NCBI GenBank assembly: GCA_003427395.1
Contig: BFEA01000007.1
Span: 7,565,415-7,592,227, forward strand
Reading direction: 5' to 3'
Source: Chara braunii
Taxonomy: Eukaryota; Streptophyta; Charophyceae; Charales; Characeae
Length of the DNA stretch: 26,813 bases
Below, in pieces: positions 1-8,245 of this stretch. The notes under the pieces are model-generated. The model did no database searches and was not told the DNA's origin. It saw nothing but the letters and a program-made list of their open reading frames with translations. The translations under genes were made by a program, and so were the position numbers. Within the stretch, counting starts at the first letter, position 1. Each line of letters starts with the position of its first letter.

Positions 1-85
<85 letters not shown>
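1..85. repeat. (GA)n microsatellite
   Basis: An uninterrupted GA dinucleotide run of about 42 units fills the first 85 bases and probably continues outside the window. On the minus (myosin) strand it is a CT tract within the intron downstream of exon B. Similar but shorter GA/CT runs occur inside the E2 and E3 LTRs (about 15229-15240, 15347-15358, 23885-23905). Confidence 0.97.
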
Positions 86-87
<2 letters not shown>

Positions 88-871
88 ACTTGAGTATGAA
101 CTTGGCAGCCCTTCCCACAAGTGTGTGGACACATGGGAATATTGTTGTATAAGACAAGTTTTGAGCAATCTCTGAAGTATTCTCATCATGTGTCAGTGTG
201 CTCTCTTCTATGCCAGGTTGGATGTGGTGAAGGGTGAATCGTGAGCGTGAATTGTGGGATCATTGCAGAGTGTGTGGATGCACCATTTCTCTTTCTTCCA
301 AAATTTCTCCTTCTTCCATTTTTCTTTCAGCTTGGCCAATTTTTCCTTTCCTACACTTCAGGCCAGTGGTTTCATTCTCTTTCAGCACTGCCTTGTCTAC
401 TTCCCCCTACTGCGTTCTCTCTGATACGTGTCACTGAAACCAGAGAGCCAATTTCTGTCTCCCATACATCGGATGATGCCCTTCCGGCATTACAAAGTTT
501 TCCCAGTTCCCTCCCCCTGCCACCTAAAATGATGAACCCTTCCATTGCCCGGAAACACATTCAGTGCAAGAATCCAATCCCTCCCAGCATGAAATCAATG
601 TAAATTTATCCCATTCCCTAACATCTTATTGCCAACACAAGATAGAACCGCCAATGCACAAAGCCACCTCTGCAATTTTAGCGACTAACACAATTAGGTA
701 GCCCTCTCCAACCCAATAATTTTCCACCATCAAGTTTCCCATCACCACCCAAGTGATGTACCCTCATAAGACCCAACTTTGCTCAAACGGATTTGCTAAC
801 AACCAGATCACTCAGCAAACATTAGTAAGCACACCATTGCGATCTTACTCGGTGAGCAAACCACGACATAC
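86..871 (-). other. Start of the intron downstream of myosin exon B; no gene seen
   Basis: This stretch begins (on the minus strand) with the donor GTATGT immediately after the exon ending at 872. I searched it by eye on the minus strand for the continuation of the DIL domain and found no recognisable next exon, so the intron probably runs out of the window. The small ORFs here on both strands (for example 241-603 + and 372-560 -) resemble nothing I know and have no supporting context. Confidence 0.5.
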
Positions 872-1066
872 CTGAATGCAAGAGCCCAACAGAGGTGTAA
901 TCTCTTTCTTCAAGTTGTCACGGAGCATCCCATATATCTTCTCCACATAAGCAGTGAGCTGCTGCTTAAATAAGAGAGCAGGGTATTTCGCCTCAACCTG
1001 CCTTACGTTGTCTAGACCAATTGGTCCCGTACCGTTTGGGTAATTCTGCTGTTGAGAGCTGAACCT
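872..1066 (-). CDS. Class XI myosin, DIL-tail exon (exon B)
   Basis: A 195-base exon, exactly 65 codons, phase 0 at both ends. It encodes the start of the dilute (DIL) globular tail of a plant class XI myosin, the actin motor that drives organelle transport and cytoplasmic streaming; the globular tail binds cargo receptors. What is seen: the conserved run [20 protein letters not shown] followed by [18 protein letters not shown] and ending SCIQ, near-identical to the family. The N-terminal 25 residues (starting RFSSQQQ, ending GLDNVRQ) form the variable linker before the DIL core. Boundaries: acceptor GTCTCAG at 1067-1073 and donor CAG|GTATGT at 872/871 on the minus strand. The preceding exon is 25355-25497, which joins in frame as FGRMTQ|RFSS, matching the FGRMTQ-S/G-FR pattern of land-plant myosin XI. 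The next downstream exon is not in the window. Confidence 0.93.
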
Positions 1067-1124
1067 CTGAGACCACACACATGAACAGAGTCAGACAAAT
1101 GGTTGACAGCTACTTGCCAAGTCA

Positions 1125-1160
1125 GGAGCAACCGCAAAAAAAAAAAAAAGGAGCAACCGC
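1125..1160. repeat. A14 tract bounded by an 11-bp direct repeat
   Basis: The sequence GGAGCAACCGC occurs at 1125-1135 and again at 1150-1160, separated by exactly fourteen A residues. The layout resembles a target-site duplication around a tail-only retroposition event, or replication slippage. On the myosin strand it is a T14 run about 70-85 bases upstream of the exon B acceptor. Confidence 0.85.
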
Positions 1161-2515
1161 CAAAAAGTTGTGAGAATGATTGTGACTTGCATATGCCAGG
1201 GCCAACTGCAACCTGCAAGACTGCCCATTGACCAGACAATTCCCATCAGTACCACTTGGCACAGGAAGTCTTGTAAAGGTGAAGTTCAACGGGAACAGAA
1301 CTGAAAAAGAGTAGAAAGCTACACAAGGTGAAGTCCAAGCCAGAATTCAAAGGTGGGGTTCATAAACCAGAGAACTCAATCATACGAGAAAAAGGAGATC
1401 TCAGAGTGGCAATTAGTCTTCATCATGCACTTTGGTTAAAGAAGTTAGCATGCACTCAACCCCCTCCCAGACAGTGGCAGTCGTGGATGGATGACACTTG
1501 TGAAACCATAACATAAGTCAGAGATTTCGGAGATTTAGCACCAAGCCTCAAAAATAGCTGGCTCCCATCACAAGAGCGTCCTAACGCGAGCCAGACCAAG
1601 AAGCATCAAACTCCTCTCCGCAATGTGTTTCGTCCATGTCAGGGGAAAGACAGGCAGAGGCACCAAGGCAAGAGTCTTTGGACCATTCCAGCTTCCCACC
1701 AAACCTCTGAAAACTTTGATCTCCCGGTACAATTGCTAGAACCAGAACGACTTTTCATTCCAAATTACCTTTGATTTCTACGGTATTTGGTTCACTTTCC
1801 ACACCACGTGCAAAAACAGTTTCCTCATCACTGAGTCATCATTTATTTGTTCCACCCAGCCCACTTTCCCTACCCATTGCAGAAACTGTTGTCCCACTTT
1901 GCCAAGAAAATTTCAGTATCTGATATTTCCCACCAATATTTTGTGGGGTACTCATGACAACCTTGCCACCAAATCCTTCCGCCTTCACACTCCACTCATT
2001 GATCAGCAACTGTCACTCGTCTCTCAACTTCCATGAACCTTGTCGCTCAGAGTCCTTGTACAACAACATAAGTTGGACTTGTGTTCAGGAACTTCTTCCA
2101 CACCTTCCACATTTCCTTTTTCTTCTTTATCTCCTCCTCCCTTCTCTTGTATCCTTCCCCACAAATTCAGAGATGGACTGTTGACTATATGGTGCATGCA
2201 CCAATTCCAACGCTAATAATAATCATCTCCAACAACACCAAAAGCACGACCGAGGGTGAGTCCTCTGGTTCGGATTACGTGCCCAGACACCTCTCTGCAA
2301 GGATCTATTTCTCTTCCCAGTAAACGCTGCAGGGTTGATAAGCACATAACTACACCCACCCATCATTTACCTATTCTTTGAATCCAATGCTACCAACTCC
2401 TCTTCACTGGTGCATGCAATGGGCATATTCACTCTTCCCCCACCAATATTTCCAGCCAAGATTACAATCAGGAGTGAATCCTATCAGTATTCTGTTTGGC
2501 ACGGTTTACACGCGC
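1161..2515. other. Intron sequence without recognisable gene
   Basis: No open frame here shows family motifs. ORFs are short, overlap in shadow frames and have no splice context I can defend. The plus strand is pyrimidine-rich from about 1740 to 2200 (many CTTCC and CCAC runs). Confidence 0.5.
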
Positions 2516-2639
2516 AAACATCTTTCTGCAAGGATTTATTTCGTCTTTTCAATAAACAGTGCTCGACACTCTTCGGCAAACACCTTTCTGCAAGGATTTA
2601 TTTCGTCTTTTCAATAAACAGAGCTCGACACTCTCCGGG
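2516..2639. repeat. 62-bp tandem duplication
   Basis: Two adjacent 62-base units (2516-2577 and 2578-2639) begin AAACAYCTTTCTGCAAGG and end GACACTCTYCGG, differing at only about five positions. Each unit carries CAATAAA, a poly(A)-signal-like hexamer on the plus strand. A more diverged partial copy of the first part lies at about 2287-2325 (CACCTCTCTGCAAGGATCTAT). Confidence 0.92.
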
Positions 2640-3420
2640 TTAACTAGCACAGCAATGCACTCTGCTGGCAACTCCATGTGCCTCCCTCGTTTCCCTTCAA
2701 ATTTAACCACACCTCTGACCCTGGCGCTAAAGCTGGAAACCGGGTCCAGTGTCCCTTTTGCACATTTCTCTTCCCCCAGCCAATGATAAGCTCACCAACT
2801 CCCCATTTCGCCCCCCTGTCTACTGAGCAGAAGTTCCTAGGTCATTCACTTGGAAATCTAAGTGAAGCCTGGACACTGAGGAAACTAGGCCACGAAGCAG
2901 AGCTTCTCTCGACTAGAAATCCTGTTGTCAGATATCGACCTATTCTCTCGAGAGCTGTGTCTGGAGGCTACGTGGCACTGGGGGCGCTGGACTCAGCACA
3001 GTATTCTCGTCCTTCTTTATGCTGGAGATATGCGAGAGATGAGTTCAGTGTAGCAATTCACTGTTGTGAGTCAAGTCTAATGCGTTACTCAGTGTAGGTT
3101 GGTGTTGTGTCATTCTTTGTCCCGATGGTTGTCCCTACTTGTCGGTGGATTTGGAGTTTGTATCACCCGTTTTGTACCAGTCCTTGAGCAGCCAGGCTCC
3201 AACAAGATGTTCTTCCTCCATACCTATCTGTAATCCTTCCCATAACGGCGTTGAGCCAGGCTTGGCTCAACAACCTAGTTGCATGGCGTAACATGCAGAT
3301 TGTGGAGCTACATATGAAAATGACTTGGGCTCAGCTCGTCCCTGCAAGGAATAAACAGTTCCAAGTGGAGGTACTAGAGATGCTTTCATTGACCAAGTCA
3401 CTCTTTGCCAGCAGGAAACC
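2640..3420. other. Intron sequence without recognisable gene
   Basis: A 139-codon plus-strand frame opens at 2678 but its translation has no motif, its composition is low-information, and no start or splice context supports it. Nothing else is recognised here on either strand. Confidence 0.45.
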
Positions 3421-3684
3421 ATGCCCAGTGCAGACTGGATCACCGATTCCAAAGGTTGGCTTCCACACCAAACCTTCAGCTTGGCATTCTCTGGCATCAA
3501 GCAGCTCTTCATCGAGCAGTCATGTATGGAACTTCAGAAAGCACTCACACAGTATGCCGACCAGCTCACAACAGCCACTGGACTCTTCGACAAGGCATCT
3601 GCAGTTTGTAACATGAACACCGCAGCTTGCATCTTCGTTTGGCAGCTGTGCAATAACCCATGTGGTATGCCTCGTGGAAACTGA
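3421..3684 (+). pseudogene. Unrecognised coding-like stretch; part is repeated at 12721-12782
   Basis: An 87-codon frame whose translation looks protein-like (an amphipathic middle with IKQLFIEQSCMELQKALTQY, then FDKASAVCNMNTAACIF). I do not recognise the family. Support for real coding ancestry is indirect: the piece 3585-3647 recurs at 12721-12782, and in the same frame the two copies read FDKASAVCNMNTAACIF and FDKASAICKMNTAARIL, so most residues are kept although several bases differ. The frame lies just upstream of the E1 tandem array, and the second copy just downstream of the E1 3' LTR fragment. It may therefore be part of a repeated element and not a host gene. Uncertain. Confidence 0.3.
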
Positions 3685-4142
3685 GGGCCTCGCCAGGCCA
3701 CACCCAGATCCAGGCCAAAACGAGGGAAAAGACCCCAGTAAAAGATTCAGGGCCTGGATGAGGCACAGTTGACAAAAGTCAAGTGTCGGAAATTCCAACA
3801 GTCAAAGTCAAAGTGTACCCAGCCCAGGCCGCCGGTCGGACACACACATTTGTTTGTATGCAGGTACCCAGACGGCATCAGGTCCAAGGGGGAAGTCTGT
3901 AACTGTACAATCCAGGCCCTCGGCTGTGAGACAATCTGGACGACTGTGGGAAAGGCAACCGAGACCAGACAGCTTCGACAAATGCTACTTAAGGCTGGCC
4001 TCGAGTTGGTCAAGCATTCAGTCTTGCTATGCTGCTTGGACGCTGGCTTGACTTCGACCAGACGCTGGCGAGACGCTGGCTGGATGCCGGCACTGTGGGC
4101 GACGACGACAGCATGCTGGCGCTTTCTGCATTGTGCGCCAGG
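3685..4142. other. Sequence upstream of the 34-bp array; no gene
   Basis: No convincing gene. Short GACGCTGGC-type repeats (about 4038-4085) lead into the tandem array that follows. Overlapping ORFs on both strands (3769-4272 + and 3747-4145 -) are opposing readings of the same repeat-rich DNA. Confidence 0.45.
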
Positions 4143-4359
4143 CATGCTGAGGTGGTGCTACCACTGGTCTACATTGCATGCTGATGTGGCGCTGCCCATG
4201 CTGATGTGGCACTGCCTATGGTCTACATTGCATGCTGATGTGGCACTGCCTCTGGTCTACATTGCATGCTGATGTGGCGCTGCCTCTGGTCTACACTGCA
4301 TGCTGATGTGGCACTGCCTCTGGTCTACATTGCATGCTGATGTGGCACTGCCTCTGGTC
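4143..4359. repeat. 34-bp tandem repeat array, about six units
   Basis: Units start CATGCTGATGTGGCACTGCC and end TCTGGTCTACATTG. Starts are at 4143, 4177 (a short 20-bp unit), 4197, 4231, 4265, 4299 and 4333 (partial), with 34-base spacing apart from the short one. Units from 4197 onward are nearly identical; the first is diverged, suggesting growth from the right. The core CTGATGTGGC recurs in degenerate form beyond the LTR and primer site (4793-5200). Confidence 0.95.
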
Positions 4360-4450
4360 GGGATCTGTGGATGATTGGGATCAGGTACTCACCTGAGGTT
4401 GACGTCGTCACTGTAATCTGCTGTGTCTTCATGGTCTTCACGAGATAAGA

Positions 4451-4464
4451 GTGCCACGTGGCAC
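4451..4464. promoter_or_regulatory. Perfect 14-bp palindrome containing a G-box
   Basis: GTGCCACGTGGCAC is its own reverse complement and contains the plant G-box CACGTG in the strong CCACGTGG context recognised by bZIP and bHLH factors. It lies six bases before the proposed E1 5' LTR start. Function is inferred from the motif only. Confidence 0.5.
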
Positions 4465-4469
4465 TATTG

Positions 4470-4740
4470 TGTGATCAGGATTATTATACTCGTTATCATA
4501 TACTGGTTGTTGATGTGGAGAGGAGAGAAGCCCGGAGAAGGAGTGGGGTTGACGGGATCACTCTTGTGTGATCATCTCTTCCACCGTCTCCTCTGTCTGA
4601 TCCCCCTCCACTGTCTTCGTCTAATGGTAATGAGATACTGTTTCAGATATCTTTTCACGATAATTGGAGACTATGCTGCAGATACTGAGACTACTGGTGT
4701 TTGACGACTGATGAGTATCTGCCAGACTGGGTTCATTACA
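4470..4740 (+). mobile_element. E1 5' LTR (Ty3/gypsy)
   Basis: The right edge is firm: the sequence ends GGGTTCATTACA at 4740 and is followed three bases later by a tRNA-iMet primer site. The last 96 bases (4645-4740) recur at 12501-12596 with six mismatches by my count, i.e. the 3' LTR remnant. The left edge is a guess: TGTGAT at 4470 pairs with the terminal ATTACA as an imperfect TG...CA inverted end, giving a 271-bp LTR. It cannot be verified because the 3' copy lacks its left part. Confidence 0.65.
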
Positions 4741-4743
4741 ATT

Positions 4744-4756
4744 TGGTATCGGAGCC
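4744..4756 (+). other. Primer binding site (initiator tRNA-Met)
   Basis: TGGTATCGGAGCC differs at one base from the common plant retrotransposon site TGGTATCAGAGCC, which pairs with the 3' end of initiator tRNA-Met. Its position three bases after the LTR end fixes the element's orientation as plus. Confidence 0.85.
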
Positions 4757-5490
4757 AACTCCTTCATCGCAATCTGCTGTCTGCTGTCAGGTGCTGATGT
4801 GGCACCCAGGTAAGTGGGAGGTGCCGCATGTGCAAAACGAAACGCGTTTATTAACGCGCGCGGTAATACCGCAGGTCTAGACACTGTAGTATTGCACGTG
4901 CGAGCAGCTGTCGCCGTGGCTGCACTGAAGACTTCAAGATACCAGCGACAGGTTCATTGGCAACAGGCTGATGTGGCGCTGGTCAAGAAAGAGATCAGGA
5001 CCGCTGATGCGGCGCATTGCTTGTGGCATAATGTGGAATGCTGACGTGGTATTGCTGTTGATGCGCTGACCTGGCATGCCGGTGTTGAGTGTGTAGCAGA
5101 CCAGCACTGCGACGTGGCATCCCTCCTTGTAGACCTTTCCGGTCCTTGACGCTGACGTGGCAGAACTGCTGCGTTGGCATGCCAGGGGTGACACGTGGCA
5201 TGCATACAGGCTGCTGAGGGTGTGAGTGTGCACTTGGGTTGAATTGCTGCTGCAGATGGTATAGCCGCAAGAGGAAGGAAGCTAACCATTGATTGGTTGT
5301 TGTGTTGGCTTTCTAATCACCTGTTGATTGTCTGTGGTTGCTGTGTATACTTACGAGTGTGTTGTTGTCCTGATCACACTGGCCGTGGCTGCGGTACCTA
5401 TAGAACATATCTAATGGGTGATTAGGATTGACTTTTGGATTGATAACCTGCTTCTTTGTATTTGCCTTGCTTACTTCTTGTTGTAGGCAT
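4757..5490 (+). other. E1 leader with degenerate CTGAYGTGGC motifs
   Basis: Untranslated leader after the primer site. It holds about nine diverged copies of the core seen in the upstream 34-bp array (CTGATGTGGC near 4794 and 4969, CTGACGTGGC near 5152, ACACGTGGCATG near 5190, and others) at irregular 20-50 base spacing, so it looks like an aged extension of the same satellite-like sequence. No coding region is recognised. Confidence 0.5.
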
Positions 5491-5494
5491 TTTC

Positions 5495-5549
5495 ATATAA
5501 ATGGCATGGCAAGTGGTCTGAAAATTAGGGTCTCCGTTAACCTTCTCTC
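5495..5549 (+). repeat. 55-bp dispersed repeat with TATAAATGGCATG (copy 1)
   Basis: Matches 25066-25119 in direct orientation over about 55 bases with one indel and roughly ten mismatches. It begins TATAAATGGCATG, includes TGAAAATT and CTCCGTTAACC and ends CTCTC. TATAAA may be a promoter remnant. The parent element is not identified. Confidence 0.7.
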
Positions 5550-5576
5550 CTCTAGAAATGCCTCTGTGCTTCCATC

Positions 5577-6075
5577 TTGACGCGGTTCATTCCTCGTCTT
5601 TTCTTCCCTATCCCTCTCATAGTCTACGCCGATGAGGAAGGGGAGGAACTAAGGACCCGTGGCCAAATTGAAACAAGAAAACAGACCTTGATCGGGTTTC
5701 TTCACCAGTTTCTCGGTGAGGTACAATGCGCCGTTCAGAGATTGAACAAACGATTCATGGCCAGTTCAATCTGCGTGATGTAAGAGGTGAACTGAAAGCC
5801 GCGAAAACCGCCGTTCAAGTGATAGAGACCGGTAAGAAGGTAGCGGACCTCATAAAGCAAGGACGAATAGTCCTTGACCGGTATGTTGCCGAGAATCTGG
5901 ACAAGATGGAACACGAAAGGAAGAAGAGGAAAGAAGAGGAGAAAAAAAAGAAGGTAGAACTGTAGAACCACAACTTTCTGTAGAGATAATGGAGGAGAAT
6001 GTCAGACAATTAGAAAATACATTAAGAGAAGAAAGGAGAAAGATTGAGGAATTCCGAAGATTACAAGAAGGGATG
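5577..6075 (+). pseudogene. Decayed charged coiled-coil reading frame upstream of the LINE
   Basis: Three overlapping plus-strand pieces (5577-5783, 5726-5965, and the first 30 codons from 5989) read as a strongly charged helical protein, with a heptad-like KKVADLIKQGRIVLDRYVAE stretch, a lysine/glutamate-rich tail and then ENVRQLENTLREERRKIEEF. Frames shift near 5750 and there is a stop at 5963-5965. It could be a LINE ORF1 or a retroelement gag; no RNA-binding motif or zinc knuckle is visible, so the assignment is open. Confidence 0.35.
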
Positions 6076-6086
6076 TCCAGGTACAC

Positions 6087-6678
6087 AACTCCTCCAAATA
6101 TGGAAGGTACATTCTGGATATTCTGCAAAGGGTGGGCAAAGAAGGGTAGAGCAAGAGAACAGGGGGGCGAGGAGGGGACATCCACCTCTTNGTATTGGGC
6201 CCAAATCCTCAAGATATGGGAGGAAATATTCCCGGCAAGAGTAAGGAAACCTAGATCAAAGGAAGAAGTCCTCAGACAACCCCTGTTTTGTAACCCTTGG
6301 TGGAAGGACTCCCAAGGGAAGCCAAGGACGCTAACAACAAATGACGCTAAATGGGATAATTGGTTAGAACACGGAGTTTGGCAAATCAAGCACTTATGGT
6401 CTCTAAGTGATAATCGATGGACAACGGGAAGAGAATTAAGAACTACGATGAAAGGGTGTCATAGGCTCACAAAAAACTTAAATGACATCCTTATCTCCAT
6501 ACCGCAAGAGTGGACACAGTTGTTGAGAGGATCGCACAAATGGGATTGGGGCGATTGGGCGACCTGGATCGCAAGCAAAATACCAGGACAAACTTTCTGT
6601 GTTCAGCAAGAGGTAGGGGCTGGATGCAGAAATGTTTACAATCCTAAACCCGGGTGTCACAGTTGGCCTGCTGGATAA
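6087..6678 (+). pseudogene. LINE ORF2 fragment, post-RT region
   Basis: Continuous frame of about 197 codons. After a basic stretch it reads YWAQILKIWEEIF, then EEVLRQPLFCNPWWKDSQGK, a W-x2-WLEHGVWQIKHLW segment and IPQEWTQLL. This order (QPL-x-NP, GK, W...GI-x2-I-x-DL, AIP-x2-W) is the conserved connection downstream of the RT domain in L1-type LINEs. The frame then degenerates and the coding signal passes to the frame starting near 6672, indicating a frameshift. RT catalytic residues are not present. The N at 6191 falls within it. Confidence 0.7.
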
Positions 6679-7663
6679 GGAATCAAAGATTGCAATTACC
6701 ATCAAGAAAAGCATGCTAAGGAAAGTCAGGGTGGTAGAGTACGACGAATTCACAATTTTTGCACCCACAGTATCCATTCAAGATCTGGAGTATGACCCGG
6801 CGCAATGGGCGTGGAATATTAAGGGAAGGGACTCACGAATAGCTATGAAGATTAATATACTCCGCTACACAACGAAATTGGGATATAGGTTGAGGAGGAG
6901 ATCGACCCAGTTAGATCTCCCCTTGGCAATAAGATGGGAAAAGCGGGAGGGAATACCAAGAGAGCAGGTGGGGAAACTACCTTGGTCACCATTACAAAGT
7001 ATAAGACTGGGCAAGGTCAGAAGTCCGCAGTGGCTCATATTTCACGTGGCCCTCCCAGTAAACTCTTGGCTGCATGGAAAAAGGAATAGACAAAATAGGG
7101 TCGAGGAGGAGCAAAATTGCTCCATGTGTACGGGGGGGATACCGAAAACTATGGTTCACTGTTTACTCTCTTGTCCGGAAGCGGAGCAGGTATGGGCATT
7201 AGCTCGTACACTTTGGGCTCGAGTTATGGATGCTGCCTTCCCATCGATCAGGGGTCGGCTTCTAATCGGAACTGAAGCACCTAAGGGATGGAAATCAAGT
7301 CAAAAATGTATTTTTCAGCTGCTGAGGCTCTACACGTTATGGACAGTGTGGAAAAGAAGATGCNAANAGGTGGTGGGCAAAGCCTCGATGACCATAATGG
7401 AGGCTAGAGCAACTCTNTACAATCTGCTCGAGACAGACATCAGAGCCCAATGGCAGCGNGTTAAGAAGCAAGCTNANAAGCAGGAAGAGGTGAACCCGGA
7501 AAAGGCCAAGGACATAATCAACAAATTTCAGACTAAGGTNTTAGCTGCAGGCAAAGTNGCGACNCTGGAAGGGAAGGCATTGNGCTTCCATTGGTTNAAG
7601 GAGGATCACCAGGACACATCGCAAGANGATATGCGGCAGGATCAAGAACTGGGGCAGCCATAA
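6672..7663 (+). pseudogene. LINE ORF2 C-terminus with RT-associated zinc finger (zf-RVT)
   Basis: About 330 codons. Residues LPWSPLQSIRLGKVRSPQW, then FHVALPVNSWLHGKRN, lead into a CCHC-type finger with spacing C-x2-C-x9-H-x4-C (CSMC...HCLLSC), followed by PEAEQVWALARTLW. This is the standard zf-RVT arrangement at the end of plant non-LTR reverse transcriptases. A helical, charged tail follows, interrupted by twelve N positions. It continues from the preceding fragment after a frameshift. The element cannot move on its own because the endonuclease and RT palm are absent. Confidence 0.82.
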
Positions 7664-7736
7664 TCCAAGGGTAGGCGGACACATCCCAAACGAACGAAGA
7701 GGGACTAAGGAAAGGAAAGAGGAGGGGGTCACACGC

Positions 7737-7761
7737 TTAGGGGTTAGGGGTTAGGGTTTTA
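7737..7761 (+). repeat. Short telomere-like run
   Basis: TTAGGGGTTAGGGGTTAGGG followed by TTTTAG: three imperfect repeats close to plant (TTTAGGG) and other (TTAGGG) telomere units, in the LINE 3' region. Too short to imply an interstitial telomere. Confidence 0.5.
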
Positions 7762-7794
7762 GCAGGGGTAGCGCAGTGGCAAAGGGATAGGGAA

Positions 7795-8153
7795 GTGTGT
7801 TTTCTGGCTTTTCAAAATACAGCTCCTGAAAAGGTAACATGGGAGGGAGGGAATAAGCCGAGGTCGANGACACTCGAGAGCAAGCACGGGGAAGTACATA
7901 AGGATGTCTTATCACAAGGACTGGGGGAACGTATCCCTGCCGACTTCAAAATGGTAACTCAGAGGCCTGCGACATCGGCTGAGGGTCTAAGGGTTTTGGA
8001 CAGGGAACTATTCAAGTATACGGGAGGAAAGGTGGAATGAGAGGGGATCAGATTGACAAGGTCAACGAAGGGGCTCTTTCTAGGTTTAACGATGCTATCT
8101 GGCAGACGGGGATGACCAATCTGAGAGGGAAGAGAAGGGCCTGGGCAAGCTAG
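7795..8153 (+). pseudogene. LINE 3'-region reading frames of unknown role
   Basis: An 81-codon frame (7795-8040) is followed by a 38-codon frame that opens with an ATG overlapping its stop (8037) and reads RGDQIDKVNEGALSRFNDAI and on to a TAG near 8151. Composition is protein-like but I know no homologue. The frames lie between the zf-RVT frame and the resumption of gypsy gag, so they are most simply LINE 3' sequence. Confidence 0.35.
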
Positions 8154-8245
8154 CAGTCAATCCTCCACAGAGGTGGACTAATCAATGTTGTCCAGGGGTC
8201 CTTCGGCCAGACGGAAGGAAGCGTGTGTGAGTAACTTTACATGTA

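Larger units (their letters stand above)
6075..8245 (+). mobile_element. 5'-truncated LINE (L1-like) inserted between E1 leader and gag
   Basis: Only the 3' part of a LINE is present: the region after the reverse transcriptase palm, the C-terminal zinc-finger domain and downstream sequence. Endonuclease and RT palm are missing, as expected of 5'-truncated target-primed insertions. The right edge is set by where gypsy gag similarity resumes: about 8250 onward matches the E5 gag remnant at 25960-26050 in reverse. No clear poly(A) tail or target-site duplication is visible. Thirteen isolated N bases cluster at 7364-7868 and another is at 6191. Confidence 0.75.

Noticed and set aside
372-603. Overlapping ORFs on both strands (241-603 +, 372-560 -) tested as the next myosin exon.
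   Set aside because: Neither translation contains DIL-domain residues expected after SCIQ, and no acceptor fits.
1700-1760. Minus-strand TTTTCAG followed by an open frame, considered as an extra exon between A and B.
   Set aside because: The A-to-B join is already complete relative to known myosin XI proteins, and the translation has no similarity to the family.
7737-7761. Interstitial telomere.
   Set aside because: Only three imperfect units; more likely low-complexity G-rich sequence in the LINE 3' region.
7769-7779. TAGCGCAGTGG matches the pol III A-box consensus, suggesting a tRNA-derived SINE or tRNA gene.
   Set aside because: No B-box-like GGTTCGA follows at a suitable distance and no cloverleaf can be drawn.
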